64,000 nucleotides of DNA from Okapia johnstoni (GCA_024291935.2 CM044309.1:1426001-1490000), one strand, 5' to 3'; positions 41,590 through 52,095 are shown, counted from the stretch's first letter. The notes: a model not told the origin generated them from the letters alone. Program-made: numbers and translations.

Positions 41590-42200
41590 TTCATTTCAGA
41601 GGACCTCTCTATCTCCACCTTATCCCTTTCATCCTTAAATGTTAGTGTGCTTTTTATTTCCCCCGTGTTGTCTTAGGGTTCCATATATTCTTCCTTAACA
41701 ATAGTATTTCTTCTATAGTTTCTGTATACTATGTGCTTATTACTCATGGTTTTATTTCTTCCAACCAAAATCTTATCCCCTGAGTTTCAAGTTTGTGTAT
41801 TCCAGTCTTCAAAGGTTCTCTCCATTTGGATGTTCCAATGATGCTTCATAGACAATATGAACAACTAAATTGCCATCAACTAGGTCCCCTTTCTCATATA
41901 AGTTGATGGCACTCAGACACCCAAGCTTGAGTTCTTAACAGGTGTTTCTGACTCCTTCCTCTCACATTAAAAAAAAAATAAACTGTCTCATCCTGATGGT
42001 TTCAACTCCTAAATATTTCTGGAGCTTCTCCCTTTCATCAGTCTAACCTTTTTCACCTTCTTCTTCTACAGGACTGCTACAGTCATGTGAGACACAAAGC
42101 TAACCATGTCAGTCTTCTGATTAAAATCCTCTGTTGGCTCTCCATCAGCTATAACTTAAGGTCCAAGATAAAGCTTTCGCTCTGGGACTGGACTTACCTT
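41590..42200 (+). mobile_element. L2 LINE ORF2 remnant, plus strand
   Basis: Recognisable L2 words in order: CCTGGTTCTCTTCATTTCAGAGG, CACTCAGACACCCAAGC region, TTTCTGACTCCTTCCTCTCAC, CTCATCCTGATGGTTTC and TTAAAATCCTCTGTTGGCTCTCCATCAGC. Together they indicate a long but badly decayed L2. No frame survives. Confidence 0.6.
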
Positions 42201-43169
42201 CCTCCCATAAATAATGATGAAACTGGACAATCTATAGGCTGCAACAGTTTTTGGACATTGGTCAAATAGTTGGCACAATAATGAAAGAAGGGAAACCAGA
42301 TGAGTCCACAGTTATTCTCTCTTCAAACACTTTGTGGACTACGGTGTAGAGAGAGGGGTCTTGAACAGAGCACAGTGGTATCAGTGAGTTGAGTAGACAT
42401 AACTATTGTCCAGGAAGCTTGAGGCATCTGGAATTTATGGAGCAGAATAGCAAGGAGGTGGAGGCTGCATGGAGAAAAAATGTCAGAAATTTGTTTAGGA
42501 ATCTCCTTGAATTTGTTGCTAAATACTAAGTTGTACATGTATAGGATGAAACTGCTTGAGGTCAGGCAAAGAACAGCTATGAAGCTGTAAGTTGAAAAGT
42601 TTCCAAAATTTGTACATGGTTGGGAGACATTTGAGCTTTAGTTCGAATGAAGAGTCCTTGCTAAACACCCCGACCTTCCGAGAAACTTCGAAAGGGTCAT
42701 GCCTTAGTAGTCCAGCTGAACTGTTGGTGTTTCTCAACTGGCATTCTGTGGAAAAAAAATTTGAATAAATATTTTCTTGGTTCTTTCAGGGTTGATATAA
42801 TATCATTCTAAATACATTAGATATAAATTAATTCATTATGTTCAATATTGCCTTAGGCACTAGGGTTTAATTTTCTTGCAGAAATATAATTGAGAAGGAG
42901 TATTTTATAACCACTCTGCAGAGTTTAAAAACAAACTTCAAAAGTATCATGTAAGTTAACTGCCTGTCAGATCAAAATCTAATCTCCAAAAATGGGAAAA
43001 CACACACAATATCTATCAATAAATAAAAAATTACCAGACTTATGAAGAAGGAAATTGTGACCATAGCTAGGGGAAAAATCAGTCTATAGCAACATGCACA
43101 AAATGATGAATATTATAGCATTAGCAGATGACATCATATTATAAATACACTCAGAAATTTAAAACATGA
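42201..43169. other. Unassigned AT-rich DNA, possible old L1 piece at its end
   Basis: No confident repeat to about 42960. The segment 42960-43170 (AGAAGGAAATTGTGACCATAGC, then CACAAAATGATGAATATTATAGCATTAGCAGATGACATC) has the feel of an old L1 region but I cannot place it. Minus frames of about 70 codons have no family. Confidence 0.35.
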
Positions 43170-43410
43170 ACAAAACATTGGCTATATTCCGAGCGTTGTG
43201 CATTACCTGCTTTTATTTTGTTGATGTTATACCTATTAGTTTGTGCTTCTTAACCTCCTTTACCTCCCCTGCCCTCCCCTCCCCTCCCCGCAGGGTAACC
43301 ACCACTTTGTTCTCTGTGTCGGTCTCTGTTCTGTTACATTCATTCATTTTATTTTTTAGATTCTACAAGTGAAAATACATACTATTTATCTCTCTCTGTC
43401 TGACATTTAT
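43170..43410 (-). mobile_element. L1 3' UTR segment, minus strand
   Basis: TATACCTATTAGTTTGTGCTTCTTAA, a CCCCTGCCCTCCCCTCCCC block, GGTAACCACCACTTTGTTCTCTGTG and TTTAGATTCTACAAGTGAAAATACATACTATTTATC. This is an antisense L1 3' UTR segment. It is followed within about 15 bp by the L1 tail in the opposite orientation, so it may be one twin-primed (5'-inverted) insertion. Confidence 0.8.
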
Positions 43411-43606
43411 AAAAATTTTGCTCTCTCTGTGGTGCACCTAATGCTGATGTAATATTGTAAATTAACTATGCCGAGTCTCTCAGTCATGTCCAGCTGTTTG
43501 TGACCTCAGGGACTGTAGCCCGCCAGGTTGCTCTGTCCGTGAGATTCTCCAGCAAGAAGTGGGTAGCCATTCCCTTCTCCAGGGGGTCTTCCCAACCCAG
43601 GGAGTG

Positions 43607-43854
43607 TGTTGTGGTCCTTTAATGGAGCGGAACTTGGGGGTACAGAGTCGACCGATAAGAAAGTTAAAGAGGAAAGAAAAGAGGCTGATATTCCCTGGTT
43701 TACACAGTATGCCAATATAACTCTAGGACAAAGAGCTAGCACCATCTACGTAGGCTCAGGGCGCCCTCTCGAAGAGGTCTTAAAAGCCGGGCAAATAAGT
43801 AGACACGGTGGACACCTGTGCTCCGTGGAAGCAGCCTGAAACGGAGAGAGGGAG

Positions 43855-43930
<76 letters not shown>

Positions 43931-44322
43931 TGAGGAAAGACACGGGGACCAGTGCTCTGGTGGAACAAAGGCATTTATTCAACATATTGTGGGCATATAT
44001 ATACTCTCTTACCAGGTAGCCCTTTTTAGCAGAGATAGGGATCAAAGATCTAACAAGTCGTCTAGAAAGCCTGAGGCTATAATTATTCTCTGGAGAGGGG
44101 GTTGTAAACGTAACTTTACATATCAGAAAGGAGGAGACTTGTAAATGGCTGCTGTTCACCATATGGAATTTCCATACGAATGAGATACATGAATTTCTAT
44201 TATCCCCGAAAGCTGGCTTGCCAGCTCTCTGGCACCTGTATTCAGGTGCTGTTAAGGAACATAGAATTCATGCAAGATTGAAAACAGCACACAGGAAGCC
44301 TCCTGTTAAATGTATCCTGACA
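43607..44322 (-). mobile_element. Solo LTR, class II (betaretrovirus-like) ERV, minus strand
   Basis: A 716-bp unit bounded by TG...CA (minus strand TGTCAGG...CAACA). Six-bp flanks GGAGTG / GGAGTA lie at 43601-43606 and 44323-44328, a duplication size typical of class II ERVs. Reading on the minus strand, a TATATATA box (43995-44002) is followed within about 20 bp by AATAAA (43974-43979). That is the compact U3-R layout of betaretroviral LTRs. A long (CT)n tract and the U5 part follow. No internal viral genes are present, so the provirus was lost by LTR-LTR recombination or never annotated as more than an LTR. The frames here encode only low-complexity Ser-Leu or Arg-Glu runs. Confidence 0.8.
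43865..43927. repeat. (GA)n microsatellite inside the LTR
   Basis: About 30 GA units with one AAAG interruption at the left, lying downstream of the LTR polyadenylation signal on the minus strand. Open frames across it are pure dipeptide artefacts. Confidence 0.97.
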
Positions 44323-44435
44323 GGAGTAGACCTGGGTCTCCTGCATTGCAGGCGGATTCTTTACCAGCTGAGCCACCAGGCAAGCCCAAATTAACTATAC
44401 TTCAATACAAAAGAGGCTTAAAAGGTAAAAAAAAA

Positions 44436-44739
44436 GAAAAAAGAAAATGAGCGTAATGAGAAGAGAAGTAAAAGATACAAACTGAAGTGGAAATTTTAGA
44501 GATAAAAATAAAATCTGAAAAAAATTCACTGGATTGACTTTATAGCCGGTGAGACCCTGCAGAAGGGATCAGAGAACTTGAGTAGATGGATATAGGGAGC
44601 ACAGAAAGTGAGGCCTGGGGAGAGAAGAAACTGAAAAGTGTGTCATCTCAATGACTTTGAGGATATTACCGAGCGGTCTATCAAACCTGTAATTGGAGTC
44701 CTGAGAGAAGGGAAGAGCAAAGTAGAAAGTATTTAAAAT
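44436..44739. other. Unique DNA, no gene seen
   Basis: About 300 bp. A 66-codon minus frame (44569-44769) has no recognised family. Confidence 0.45.
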
Positions 44740-45345
44740 CCAAGGCAGTTCACATGTCTCATCAGGCATTTAATGATCTGACTTTTGCCTGTCTTCAAGT
44801 TTCAAATCTAAACCAATTCCTGACTCTGGTTTTTCTCTTCAGGTTACTGAATGACTCACAGTTTATCTCACAAACCATGCTTTTTCTTGTCTCCATATCT
44901 TTGTTCATTCTGATGTCTCTGCCTAGAATCCTCTTAACCCATAATCTTGAGCAATCTAACTCCTACTTCTATTTCAAGTCTCAACCCATGAGTCATGTCC
45001 AGGAAGTCTTCTTGCCACCATCCCTTCATTTTGCACCTAACCAGATATAGTTGTACTATTTGGTGCTTCTGATATACCTTTGCCTATATTTACTGCAATG
45101 GCAACCCACTCCGGTGTTCTTGCCTGGAGAATCCCAGGGACGGGGGAGCCTGGTGGGCTGCCGTCTATGGGATTGCACGGAGTTGGACACCACTGAAGCG
45201 ACTTAGCAGCAGCAGCAGCATATTTACTGCATTATGTTACAGAAATCTGTTTTTTGTGTTTATTCTACTAGCTGGAGTATATCTAATTCATATTTCTATC
45301 TCCAGCACTTAGTAGAAGGATTGACACAAGATCAGTTAAAGAATG
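44740..45345 (+). mobile_element. L2 LINE 3' region, plus strand, split by a Bov-A SINE
   Basis: GATCTGACTTTTGCCTGTCTTCAAG, CTCTGCCTAGAATCCTCTTAACCC, TCTATTTCAAGTCTCAACCC and GTCCAGGAAGTCTTCTTGCC follow the L2 3' order. After the SINE the end continues as TATCTAATTCATATTTCTATCTCCAGCACTTAGTAGAAGG. A 98-codon plus frame here is chance. Confidence 0.7.
45098..45219 (+). mobile_element. Bov-A monomer SINE, plus strand, with 12-bp TSD
   Basis: The single Bov-A unit (TGGCAACCCACTCCGGTGTTC to GAAGCGACTTAGCAGCAGC) has an (AGC)n tail and no tRNA head. Exact TSD ATATTTACTGCA lies at 45086-45097 and 45220-45231. It is inserted in an L2. Confidence 0.95.
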
Positions 45346-45451
45346 AATTAGCAATGACTTCATTGACCTAACTTTTGGTTCTGAATTTGATATTTTCATA
45401 TACATGTTAAAAATAGTAAGAATCTCAACCCCTTTAAGTTTCACTTAGTAC

Positions 45452-46053
45452 GGCTGACTTTATTTTGGGGGGCTCCAAAATCACTGCAGATGGTGATTGC
45501 AGCCATGAAATTAAAAGACGCTTACTCCTTGGAAAAAAAGCTATGACCAACCTAGACAGCATATTAAAAAGCAGAGACATTACTTTGCCAACAAAAGTCC
45601 GTCTAGTCAAGGCTATGGTTTTTCCAGTGGTCATGTGTGGATGTGAGAGTTGGACGGTGAAGAAAGCTGAGCGCCGAAGAATTGATGCTTTTGAACTGTG
45701 GTGCTGGAGAAGACTCTTGAGAGTCCCTTGGACTGCAAGGAGATCCAACCAGTCCATCCTAAAGGAGATCAGTCCTGGGTGTTCATTGGAAGGACTGATG
45801 TTGAAGATGAAACTCCAATACTTTGGCCACCTGATGCGAAGAGCTGACTCATTGGAAAAGACCCTAATGCTAGGAAGGATTGGGGGTAGGAGGAGAAGGG
45901 GACGACAGAGAATGAGATGGCTGGATGGCATCACTGACTTGATGGACATGGGTTTGGGTAAACTCTGGGAGTTGGTGATGGACAGGGAGGCCTGGTGTGC
46001 TGTGATTCATGGGGTCACAAGGAGTTGGACACAACTGAGTGACTGAACTGAAC
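45452..46053 (+). mobile_element. BovB LINE 3' end, plus strand
   Basis: A 602-bp copy starting in the segment encoding [23 protein letters not shown]. The ORF2 C-terminus is open from 45465 to 46046 (193 codons, to [12 protein letters not shown]), so the last third of ORF2 has no stop or frameshift. It carries no RT catalytic motif. It is close to consensus, which suggests a young copy. Confidence 0.95.
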
Positions 46054-47621
46054 CTTTTTATTTGAAAATTAAAAAAATATAGTTAATGGGTCTGAGTTTG
46101 AAGTCTTGATGTCTGATTATAATATTTTGCTAACTTATTTTATATATATGCTCACATAAATTTCTATATATATATATAGTGTTTATTTTTTCACTTCTTC
46201 ATAAAGCTTCAATTAATAAGTCTACAATCAAGATAAGGAATTATGGAGTTTATAATTTAATACTTTCAAATTTTAATATGTCCAAAAAGCTTTTGTGAAG
46301 TTTGTTAAAATGCAATTTATCTTGCCTCCTTTTCAGAGATTCTGATCCAGTAAATCTGAAATAAAGAGAACTTCCCAGGAGATTCTGTTGTAAATGATAG
46401 ATGATTTCTGGAGAGAAACAGACATTTGCGTTCTATGGCTAGAGAAATGTAGTTTAACAGTGGATCCTACATTTGTATTTTGACTAGATAAGGAAAAAAA
46501 TGAGGCTTGGGAAAAAACACTTAGAAAAACCTCTTATGATGTAATAAATCCACATCAATTATGTTGTAGTTCTGAATAACCTTTGTAGTTGAGCAATTAA
46601 TGGGGACTGAGTGTGATGAGTATTTTTGTAGAGAAAGGAAGAAAATAGTAAATTAAGCAGGAGAATCCTCTTTATTCTATTTTAAAGTTTGTGCTCTAAA
46701 GAAGAAAACATTGTTTTAAAACTTTTACTTGATTTGAAGCACTTGATTCCAGGGGGAAAAAAATTGCCCCTGAAAGCTCAGGGATAAAAGGCTGGAGGGA
46801 AACTGCTACAATCTGTGCTCAGCAGTTACTATAGTCAAGAGCATGATTTCCCAGCTGATTGCACCATTCTAAATATTGTATTAAGTCAGTTACTTAAGGG
46901 TGTTTTAGAGAACACATTAATGACAATCTTGTCATATTATATTACATGTAGCAATCACACTGGGCTAAATGGCAGTATCTGAGAGAAACTTGTGGGAACC
47001 TGAGCCAAATCGAGAAAGAGTTAAAAAGTTGTTTTTACATATGAAGGTGACAAGCCATGAAATTTCCCACTGACATAGAATATTACATTTGGTCTGTGTA
47101 ACTTGAGTAAATAATTTATTGGTGAAATCTCAAAAGTGAATTATTTTGGATAGGATTTTGAATTTAATTCTTTCCTTTTGACTACACAGGTTTTTTTTTT
47201 ACATCATAGTTTACATTCTATGTTCACAAGTTCTCTTAGAAATCTACCTACCTACCTACCTACCTATCTTTTCACTTATCCATCTATTAATCTAATATTT
47301 AAATGTATTTACAACTCTTAGAAAACAAAACTCTCAAAGATAGTATTTCAAATCCAAATGGTCTTGAAAAAATTTCTGTCCCAAAGTAGATCCAGAGTTA
47401 TAGACTCTTGAGTCTTTTCAATCAGGTTGGTTTTACTATAGTCTGTCTCCAAGAGGCTAGATAATTCTTTCTTCTGAAAGACTACAGAGGGTCTTATGGG
47501 TATCAGGTTCAAAGTTCAGCAAATAGGGAAAATGTAATTGTAATTGCAGCCATAAAGCTTACAGAAAAAGAGAAAAACAAATGTCAGATTGAACACAGAA
47601 ATGGATATTAATGACCTATTA
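46054..47621. other. Unique AT-rich DNA, no gene seen
   Basis: The longest clean AT-rich stretch in this half, about 1.6 kb. It holds a short TATATATA patch (46140-46178) and a CCTA microsatellite. No open frame above 60 codons and no repeat family is recognised. Confidence 0.5.
47244..47269. repeat. (CTAC)n microsatellite
   Basis: About six CTAC units ending in CTATCT. Confidence 0.9.
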
Positions 47622-47633
47622 AACCTATATAAT

Positions 47634-47768
47634 GCTACTGCTGCTGCTGCTAAGTTGCTTCAGTCATGTCCGACTCTGTGCGACCCCATAGATGGCAGCC
47701 CACCAGGCTCCTCCGTCCATGGGATTTTCCAGGCAAGAGTACTGGAGTGGGGTGCCATTGCCTTCTCC
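47634..47768 (-). mobile_element. Bov-A monomer SINE, minus strand, with 12-bp TSD
   Basis: Antisense single unit from a (CTG)n start (GCTACTGCTGCTGCTGCTAAG) to GCCATTGCCTTCTCC. Exact TSD AACCTATATAAT lies at 47622-47633 and 47769-47780. No tRNA head is present. Confidence 0.96.
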
Positions 47769-47943
47769 AACCTATATAATACTGAACCTCATAATTGCAT
47801 CACCTCCCTTTACTATACAAATCTCGGTATATCAGTCTTTTTAAAATAAGATTAGATTCTTTAGTTTTTTAAATACATGTTCTCTTTTCCTTTCATGGTA
47901 CTTTGTTTATGCATAGAAATAAATTTAACTTGTTTTATTAAAA

Positions 47944-48155
47944 AGTGAAAGTATTAGTCACTTAGTTGTGTCCGACTCTTAGTGACCTTATGGACTGTAG
48001 CCCACCAGGCTCCTCTGTCCATGCAGTTCTCCAGGCAAGAACACTGGAGTGGGTTGCCATGCCCTTCTTCATGGGATCTTCCTGACCCAGGGATCAAAGC
48101 CAGGTCTGCTGCATTGCAGGCAGATTCTTTACTGCCTGATCCACCAGGGAAGCCC
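47944..48155 (-). mobile_element. Bov-tA SINE, minus strand, with TSD
   Basis: From AGTGAAAGTATTAGTCACTT to the inverted head GATCCACCAGGGAAGCCC. TSD TTATTAAAA lies at 47935-47943 and 48156-48164. It is close to consensus. Confidence 0.96.
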
Positions 48156-48164
48156 TTATTAAAA

Positions 48165-48469
48165 TATGCTATTAAATTAAAATTGCTTACAAATAAACTC
48201 TTAAAATATGTTCACCCTTACCTTTGCCTTTCTTGTATTTTGTTAATTGTGATTTATGCCTAAGTACTTCCTGTATCAGTCTTGAGTTTTGGGAGATGTT
48301 TACAAAAGAGTTTAAGGCACCTTTAAATTTTTCTTAGTCCTAGCTCAATAGGTTGTTAACCCCCCCTTTCCTTATTTTCCTTTATAACACTTTTTTTGAT
48401 ACCTCATGCATATCTTTTAGCTCAACTTCAGTAAAATCAGTCATCCACTCTTTATATGTAAATCTTTGT
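48165..48469. other. Unique DNA, no gene seen
   Basis: About 300 bp between two SINEs, AT-rich. Nothing is recognised. Confidence 0.45.
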
Positions 48470-48480
48470 CTTGAGCTATG

Positions 48481-48679
48481 TTGTTGTTGAGTCACTAAGT
48501 CTTCTCTGACCCCACAGACTGTCACCCACCGGGCTCCTCCGTCCATGGGATTTCCCAGGCAAGAATACTGGCGTGGGTTGCCATTTCCTTCTCCAGGGGA
48601 TCTTCTCAACCCAAGGGTCGAATCTTCATCCCCTGCATTTTAGGTGGATTCTTTGCCACCAAACCACCAGGGAAGCCCC
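48481..48679 (-). mobile_element. Bov-tA SINE, minus strand, with 11-bp TSD
   Basis: From TTGTTGTTGAGTCACTAAGTC to the inverted head ACCAAACCACCAGGGAAGCCCC. Exact TSD CTTGAGCTATG lies at 48470-48480 and 48680-48690. Confidence 0.96.
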
Positions 48680-48699
48680 CTTGAGCTATGCAGCCGACT

Positions 48700-48960
48700 G
48701 CTTAATCATGTCAGATTTGGAATTCTACCATCTGGATTTGAATCGCTGTTATACCATTTGCTAGGTATGGGCAAGTTAGATATCCTTGCCAAGTCTCTGT
48801 TTCCTCATCAATGAAATAAGGGTTGTGATAACACTTAGTGCATAGGATTTTTTGAGATTTAAAGAAGATAATATAGATAAATGTAAGTATAGGTAAACTA
48901 TCTGATTCGTAAGTACTCAATACTTGTCATTTAGTTGCTGATACTGTTATTGCCTGTGTT
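48700..48960 (+). mobile_element. MIR SINE, plus strand
   Basis: GATTTGGAATTCTACCATCTGGATTTGAATCGC, GGGCAAGTTAGATATCCTTGCCAAG, GTTTCCTCATCAATGAAATAAGG and GTAAGTACTCAATACTTGTCA follow the MIR order almost end to end. Confidence 0.8.
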
Positions 48961-49547
48961 TCTCAGGCTTCCTGGGGTTTTGCATCGTGTTTCTTGTTGG
49001 AGCTTCGCAGTTGTGTCATACTGCAGTGCTTTACAGTGCAAATCTGTTTGCAGTACTGTTCACTGTCACTCTCCTTTACTGTAACTGTTATGTTACATAC
49101 TATGACTTATGATCTCCTTCCGTCCCTCCTTCTAGTAACTTTAATAATGCCTGGCTTCCCACGACTACGAACAAAACACACACACACAGATTTCCCGTTC
49201 CATTTCCACATCTTGGCGCAAGCAGTGTAACCTACCTAGTCATGCAATCCTGTAGTCACTAACATAACAGAATCTACTTGAATGCACTTCAGAGCAGAAA
49301 GATTCTTTGGACCATACTACTTACCATAAGATATTGAGGAGTACCTAGACGGCTGTGTGAGAATAGTAGATTTTCCCTGAAATCAAGTTGCAGATGTGGA
49401 GTACAGAAAATGTACTTATTTTTCAAGGTTGTGGTCAGAAATAGAATATCTACTCTTAGGAAGCAGGTGGAAATAAGTGTGTCCTGATAAGCACCTGATG
49501 CGTCATGGATGTGCTTACAGCTGAATCCAGTTTATTTGCAGAAGGGG
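48961..49547. other. Unique DNA, no gene seen
   Basis: About 590 bp. A 78-codon plus frame (48994-49230) is Leu/Ser-rich with no known family. A short (CA)n run lies at 49176-49188. Confidence 0.45.
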
Positions 49548-49560
49548 TGAAGCTGAGAAG

Positions 49561-49666
49561 TTCAGTCCAGTCGCTCAGTGGTGTCCGACCCTTTGCGACC
49601 CCATGGACTGCAGCACACCAGGCTTCCCTGCCCATCGCCAACTCCCGGAGCTGGCTGAAACTCATT
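49561..49666 (-). mobile_element. BovB LINE 3' end, 106 bp, minus strand, with TSD
   Basis: From TTCAGTCCAGTCGCTCAGTG to GGAGCTGGCTGAAACTCAT. TSD TGAAGCTGAGAAG / TGAAGCTGAGAGG lies at 49548-49560 and 49667-49679 with one mismatch. It is a severely 5'-truncated but otherwise clean insertion. Confidence 0.95.
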
Positions 49667-49679
49667 TGAAGCTGAGAGG

Positions 49680-50722
49680 ACTGTAAGACAATTGGTGTTT
49701 TCAGTATTTAAGCTTGTTGAATAATATAAAATCGTGAACTTTTAAATTTCATCTTCCTTACGTAGTTTGGGGTCTGAGGTTTCTAAAACTGTTAAAATAG
49801 CCTGGGCATTTAGGTGACATAAAGTAAGAGACTGCAAGTGAAGAGAAAGGCCTCTGGATCCTAAGATCTTAGCTTTGAAGGAGACATTTTCTCTATTATA
49901 TTAATTGGTGACAGTCAAACTTTAATGAAAGCATTGTGGATGGCTCAGAAATTCTGCTGGCGACTGTTCTGGCTGACATTTTTCATTATTGATGTATCTC
50001 ATTACTGGAATAGAGTTAAACCTTCTTACGCTTTTAAGCATTTGTTGAAGTCCTTGATTTGCTGATGACCTGGGTCTTTTCTGGGGCGACTTAGCCCTGC
50101 AGCCGCTCTGCAGTGCTCTGACTCAGCGTTTCTTTTCGCTTGTACAAGAGCATTGCTTGCAGAACTTTTAGAAGTAGAATTATTCTTGCTGTATCAATTT
50201 TTGTTTTATTGCTAATGAAATTGCATATAGAATAATTTACATGAATTATAGCCATTGTCTACCTCTTGAAGAAAGTTGTTCTATTCTTGCCTGTATAGGC
50301 TTTTTTTGCTCATGTCAGTGGCAATATATTCAGGGTATTCATTTGTTAGTCAAGGTTATATGCTATTATCTGTGAAATACTCTTTCTCTTTGTTTTATAT
50401 TTTATTTAAAATTATTTGTTGCTATCAAAACAGAATGGGTATGCTAAAAATTCCAGCAGTACAGAAAAGCTTATAATGAAAAGCTCCATCCTTTATACTC
50501 CCTTGTCAGAAACAATCATTTTCAACTGTTATTATTAGATCCGTTGTTGGATAATCCCATGCCTCTAAATAATAAGGTATTTCTTGAAATGTCAACTTTG
50601 GAAATATCAACTCTATTGCCTCTACTGTGAAAGATTGGTATTTAACTCATATTTTTCAATCCCTTCCTCTTTTCTCAGTCATTGTTATTGGTATTATTAA
50701 TTATCTTTTATTAGCTCCTTTT
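49680..50722. other. Unique DNA, no gene seen
   Basis: About 1 kb, AT-rich. A 66-codon hydrophobic frame (50276-50476) has no known relative. No repeat is recognised. Confidence 0.45.
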
Positions 50723-50787
50723 ATAACTTTAAGCATTATTTATCAACTTATACTTATTATTCCTCAAATTCAGACAGTAACTCTTCT
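50723..50787 (+). repeat. Left copy of a 65-bp direct repeat around a SINE
   Basis: Begins ATAACTTTAAGCATTATTTA and ends CAGACAGTAACTCTTCT. The same text recurs at 50997-51062 with a few differences. It is far longer than a normal target-site duplication. Confidence 0.92.
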
Positions 50788-50996
50788 CTGGTGGCTCAGA
50801 TGGTAAAGAATCTGCTTGTAATGCTGGAGATGTGGGTTCAGTCCTTGTATCAGGAAGATTCCCTGGCAAAGGAAATGGCTACCCCTACTCCAGTGTTCTT
50901 GCCTGGAGAATCCCATGGACAGAGTTGCCTCACAGGCTAAAGTCCACGGGGTTGCAAAGAGTCAGAAACGACTGAGTAACTAACACTTTCACGTTC
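50788..50996 (+). mobile_element. Bov-tA SINE, plus strand, in a long duplication
   Basis: The head CTGGTGGCTCAGATGGTAAAG is followed by the body and terminus GAGTCAGAAACGACTGAGTAAC with a short TAACACTTTCACGTTC tail. The first bases of the head (GGCTTCC) are not clearly separable from the flanking repeat. Confidence 0.94.
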
Positions 50997-51062
50997 ATAA
51001 CTTTAAGCATTATTTATCAACTTACACTTATTATTTCATCAAAATCAGACAGTAACTCTTCT
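50997..51062 (+). repeat. Right copy of the 65-bp direct repeat
   Basis: Same start and end words as the left copy. Differences are a T/C change in TATACTTATT and a small rearranged patch (ATTTCATCAAAATC against ATTCCTCAAATTC), giving 66 rather than 65 bp. Confidence 0.92.
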
Positions 51063-51436
51063 TGGTTTTGCACTAATGTAAGGCATAATTGTTAGTACCT
51101 TTATCATTCCTCTGCTAATTGTGCCATCTATAATTTTACTTTCACATTATTATTACTAATAATATTTATATTTGATTTTGCAAGCATAATGGGGTCTTTC
51201 ATTGTTAATCTATAGGTTGACTTGAGGTAACTACTCTGTGTTTCTGGATAAATATTTCATGTATTCTCTATATTTAAATAAATACCTTAGGATCTTTCAT
51301 ATATTGATTCTAAATAAATTTTATTTTAATATTTTTAGTTTCAGAATCATCACCACTTGCTAGAATTTCCTTTCTAAAGGTCCACTGTTAATACTTCATG
51401 GTTAGAAAAAGAATATCACCAAGATTAAGGACAAAT
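51063..51436. other. Unique AT-rich DNA, no gene seen
   Basis: About 370 bp. No frames or repeats are recognised. Confidence 0.45.
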
Positions 51437-51448
51437 GGATTAGCTTTT

Positions 51449-51562
51449 TTTTTTGGAAGTACCACAGCAGTATGTGAGATCTCAGGTCCCTGACCAGAGA
51501 TAGAACCAACGCCCCTGCAGTGGAAGTTCAGAATCAGCCACAGGACTGCCAGGGAAGTCCCT
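51449..51562 (-). mobile_element. CHR-type tRNA SINE, minus strand, with TSD
   Basis: A T run is followed by GATCTCAGGTCCCTGACCAGAG, ATAGAACCAACGCCCCTGCAGTGGAAG and the inverted head ACTGCCAGGGAAGTCCC. Flanks GGATTAGCTTTT (51437-51448) and GGGTTAGCTTTT (51563-51574) form the TSD with one mismatch. Confidence 0.88.
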
Positions 51563-51869
51563 GGGTTAGCTTTTCTAACCCTTCATAAGTTTCTGTAAAT
51601 CATGCCACACTGTCATTTACTTCATATAACAAAGATGAGTTTTTCATAAACTGTATCTCTGTGTTGTTTCTGGTGGCTTTCTTTAGGAGGAATTTCTTCC
51701 CAGAGCCCACTAAGTTCCTCTTCTCATTTGGACCTGTTATTTCCTAGACTTGCTGCATAGCTGTTATTTTCACACTTCATTCTATCAGAATCCTGGAAAA
51801 GCTGTTTTTCATATCCCAAGTCTTCTTTCTTATTTTCCACTCTTACTTAAGTGGGTTTCTTGGAAAGAA

Positions 51870-52095
51870 ATCCGGGGGCTTCCCAGGCGGCACTAGTGGT
51901 GAAGAACCCGCCTGCCAATGCAGGAGACCTAAGAGACTCCGATTCTATCCCTGGATCGGGAAGATGCCCTGTAGGAGGAAATGGCAACCCACTCCATTAT
52001 TCTTGCCTGGAGAATCTGCATGGACAGAGAAGCCTGATGGGCTACAGTCCATGGGGTCACACAGAGTTGAACATGACTAAATATGCACACACACA
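51870..52095 (+). mobile_element. Bov-tA SINE, plus strand, with 13-bp TSD
   Basis: The head GGGGGCTTCCCAGGCGGCAC is followed by the full body, then GAGTTGAACATGACTAAATATG and a short (AC)n tail. Exact TSD TTCTTGGAAAGAA lies at 51857-51869 and 52096-52108. Confidence 0.97.

Larger units (their letters stand above)
43470..44387 (-). mobile_element. Bov-tA SINE, minus strand, split by a solo LTR
   Basis: SINE parts at 43470-43606 and 44323-44387 join into one antisense Bov-tA, ending in the inverted head CAGCTGAGCCACCAGGCAAGCCC. Its own TSD is AAATTAACTAT at 43459-43469 and 44388-44398. The LTR sits in the CCCAGGGATTGAACCTGGG region of the SINE. Confidence 0.95.
43425..44435 (+). mobile_element. 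L1 3' tail, plus strand, split by nested insertions
   Basis: The left part, ACCTAATGCTGATGTAATATTGTAAATTAACTAT, ends at 43469. The right part begins with the duplicated AAATTAACTAT at 44388 and runs TTCAATACAAAAGAGGCTT and an A-rich tail. Everything between is a later insertion. Confidence 0.85.

Noticed and set aside
43746..44162. Frames of repeated Ser-Leu or Arg-Glu on both strands
   Set aside because: They are translations of the (GA)n/(CT)n tract within the LTR.
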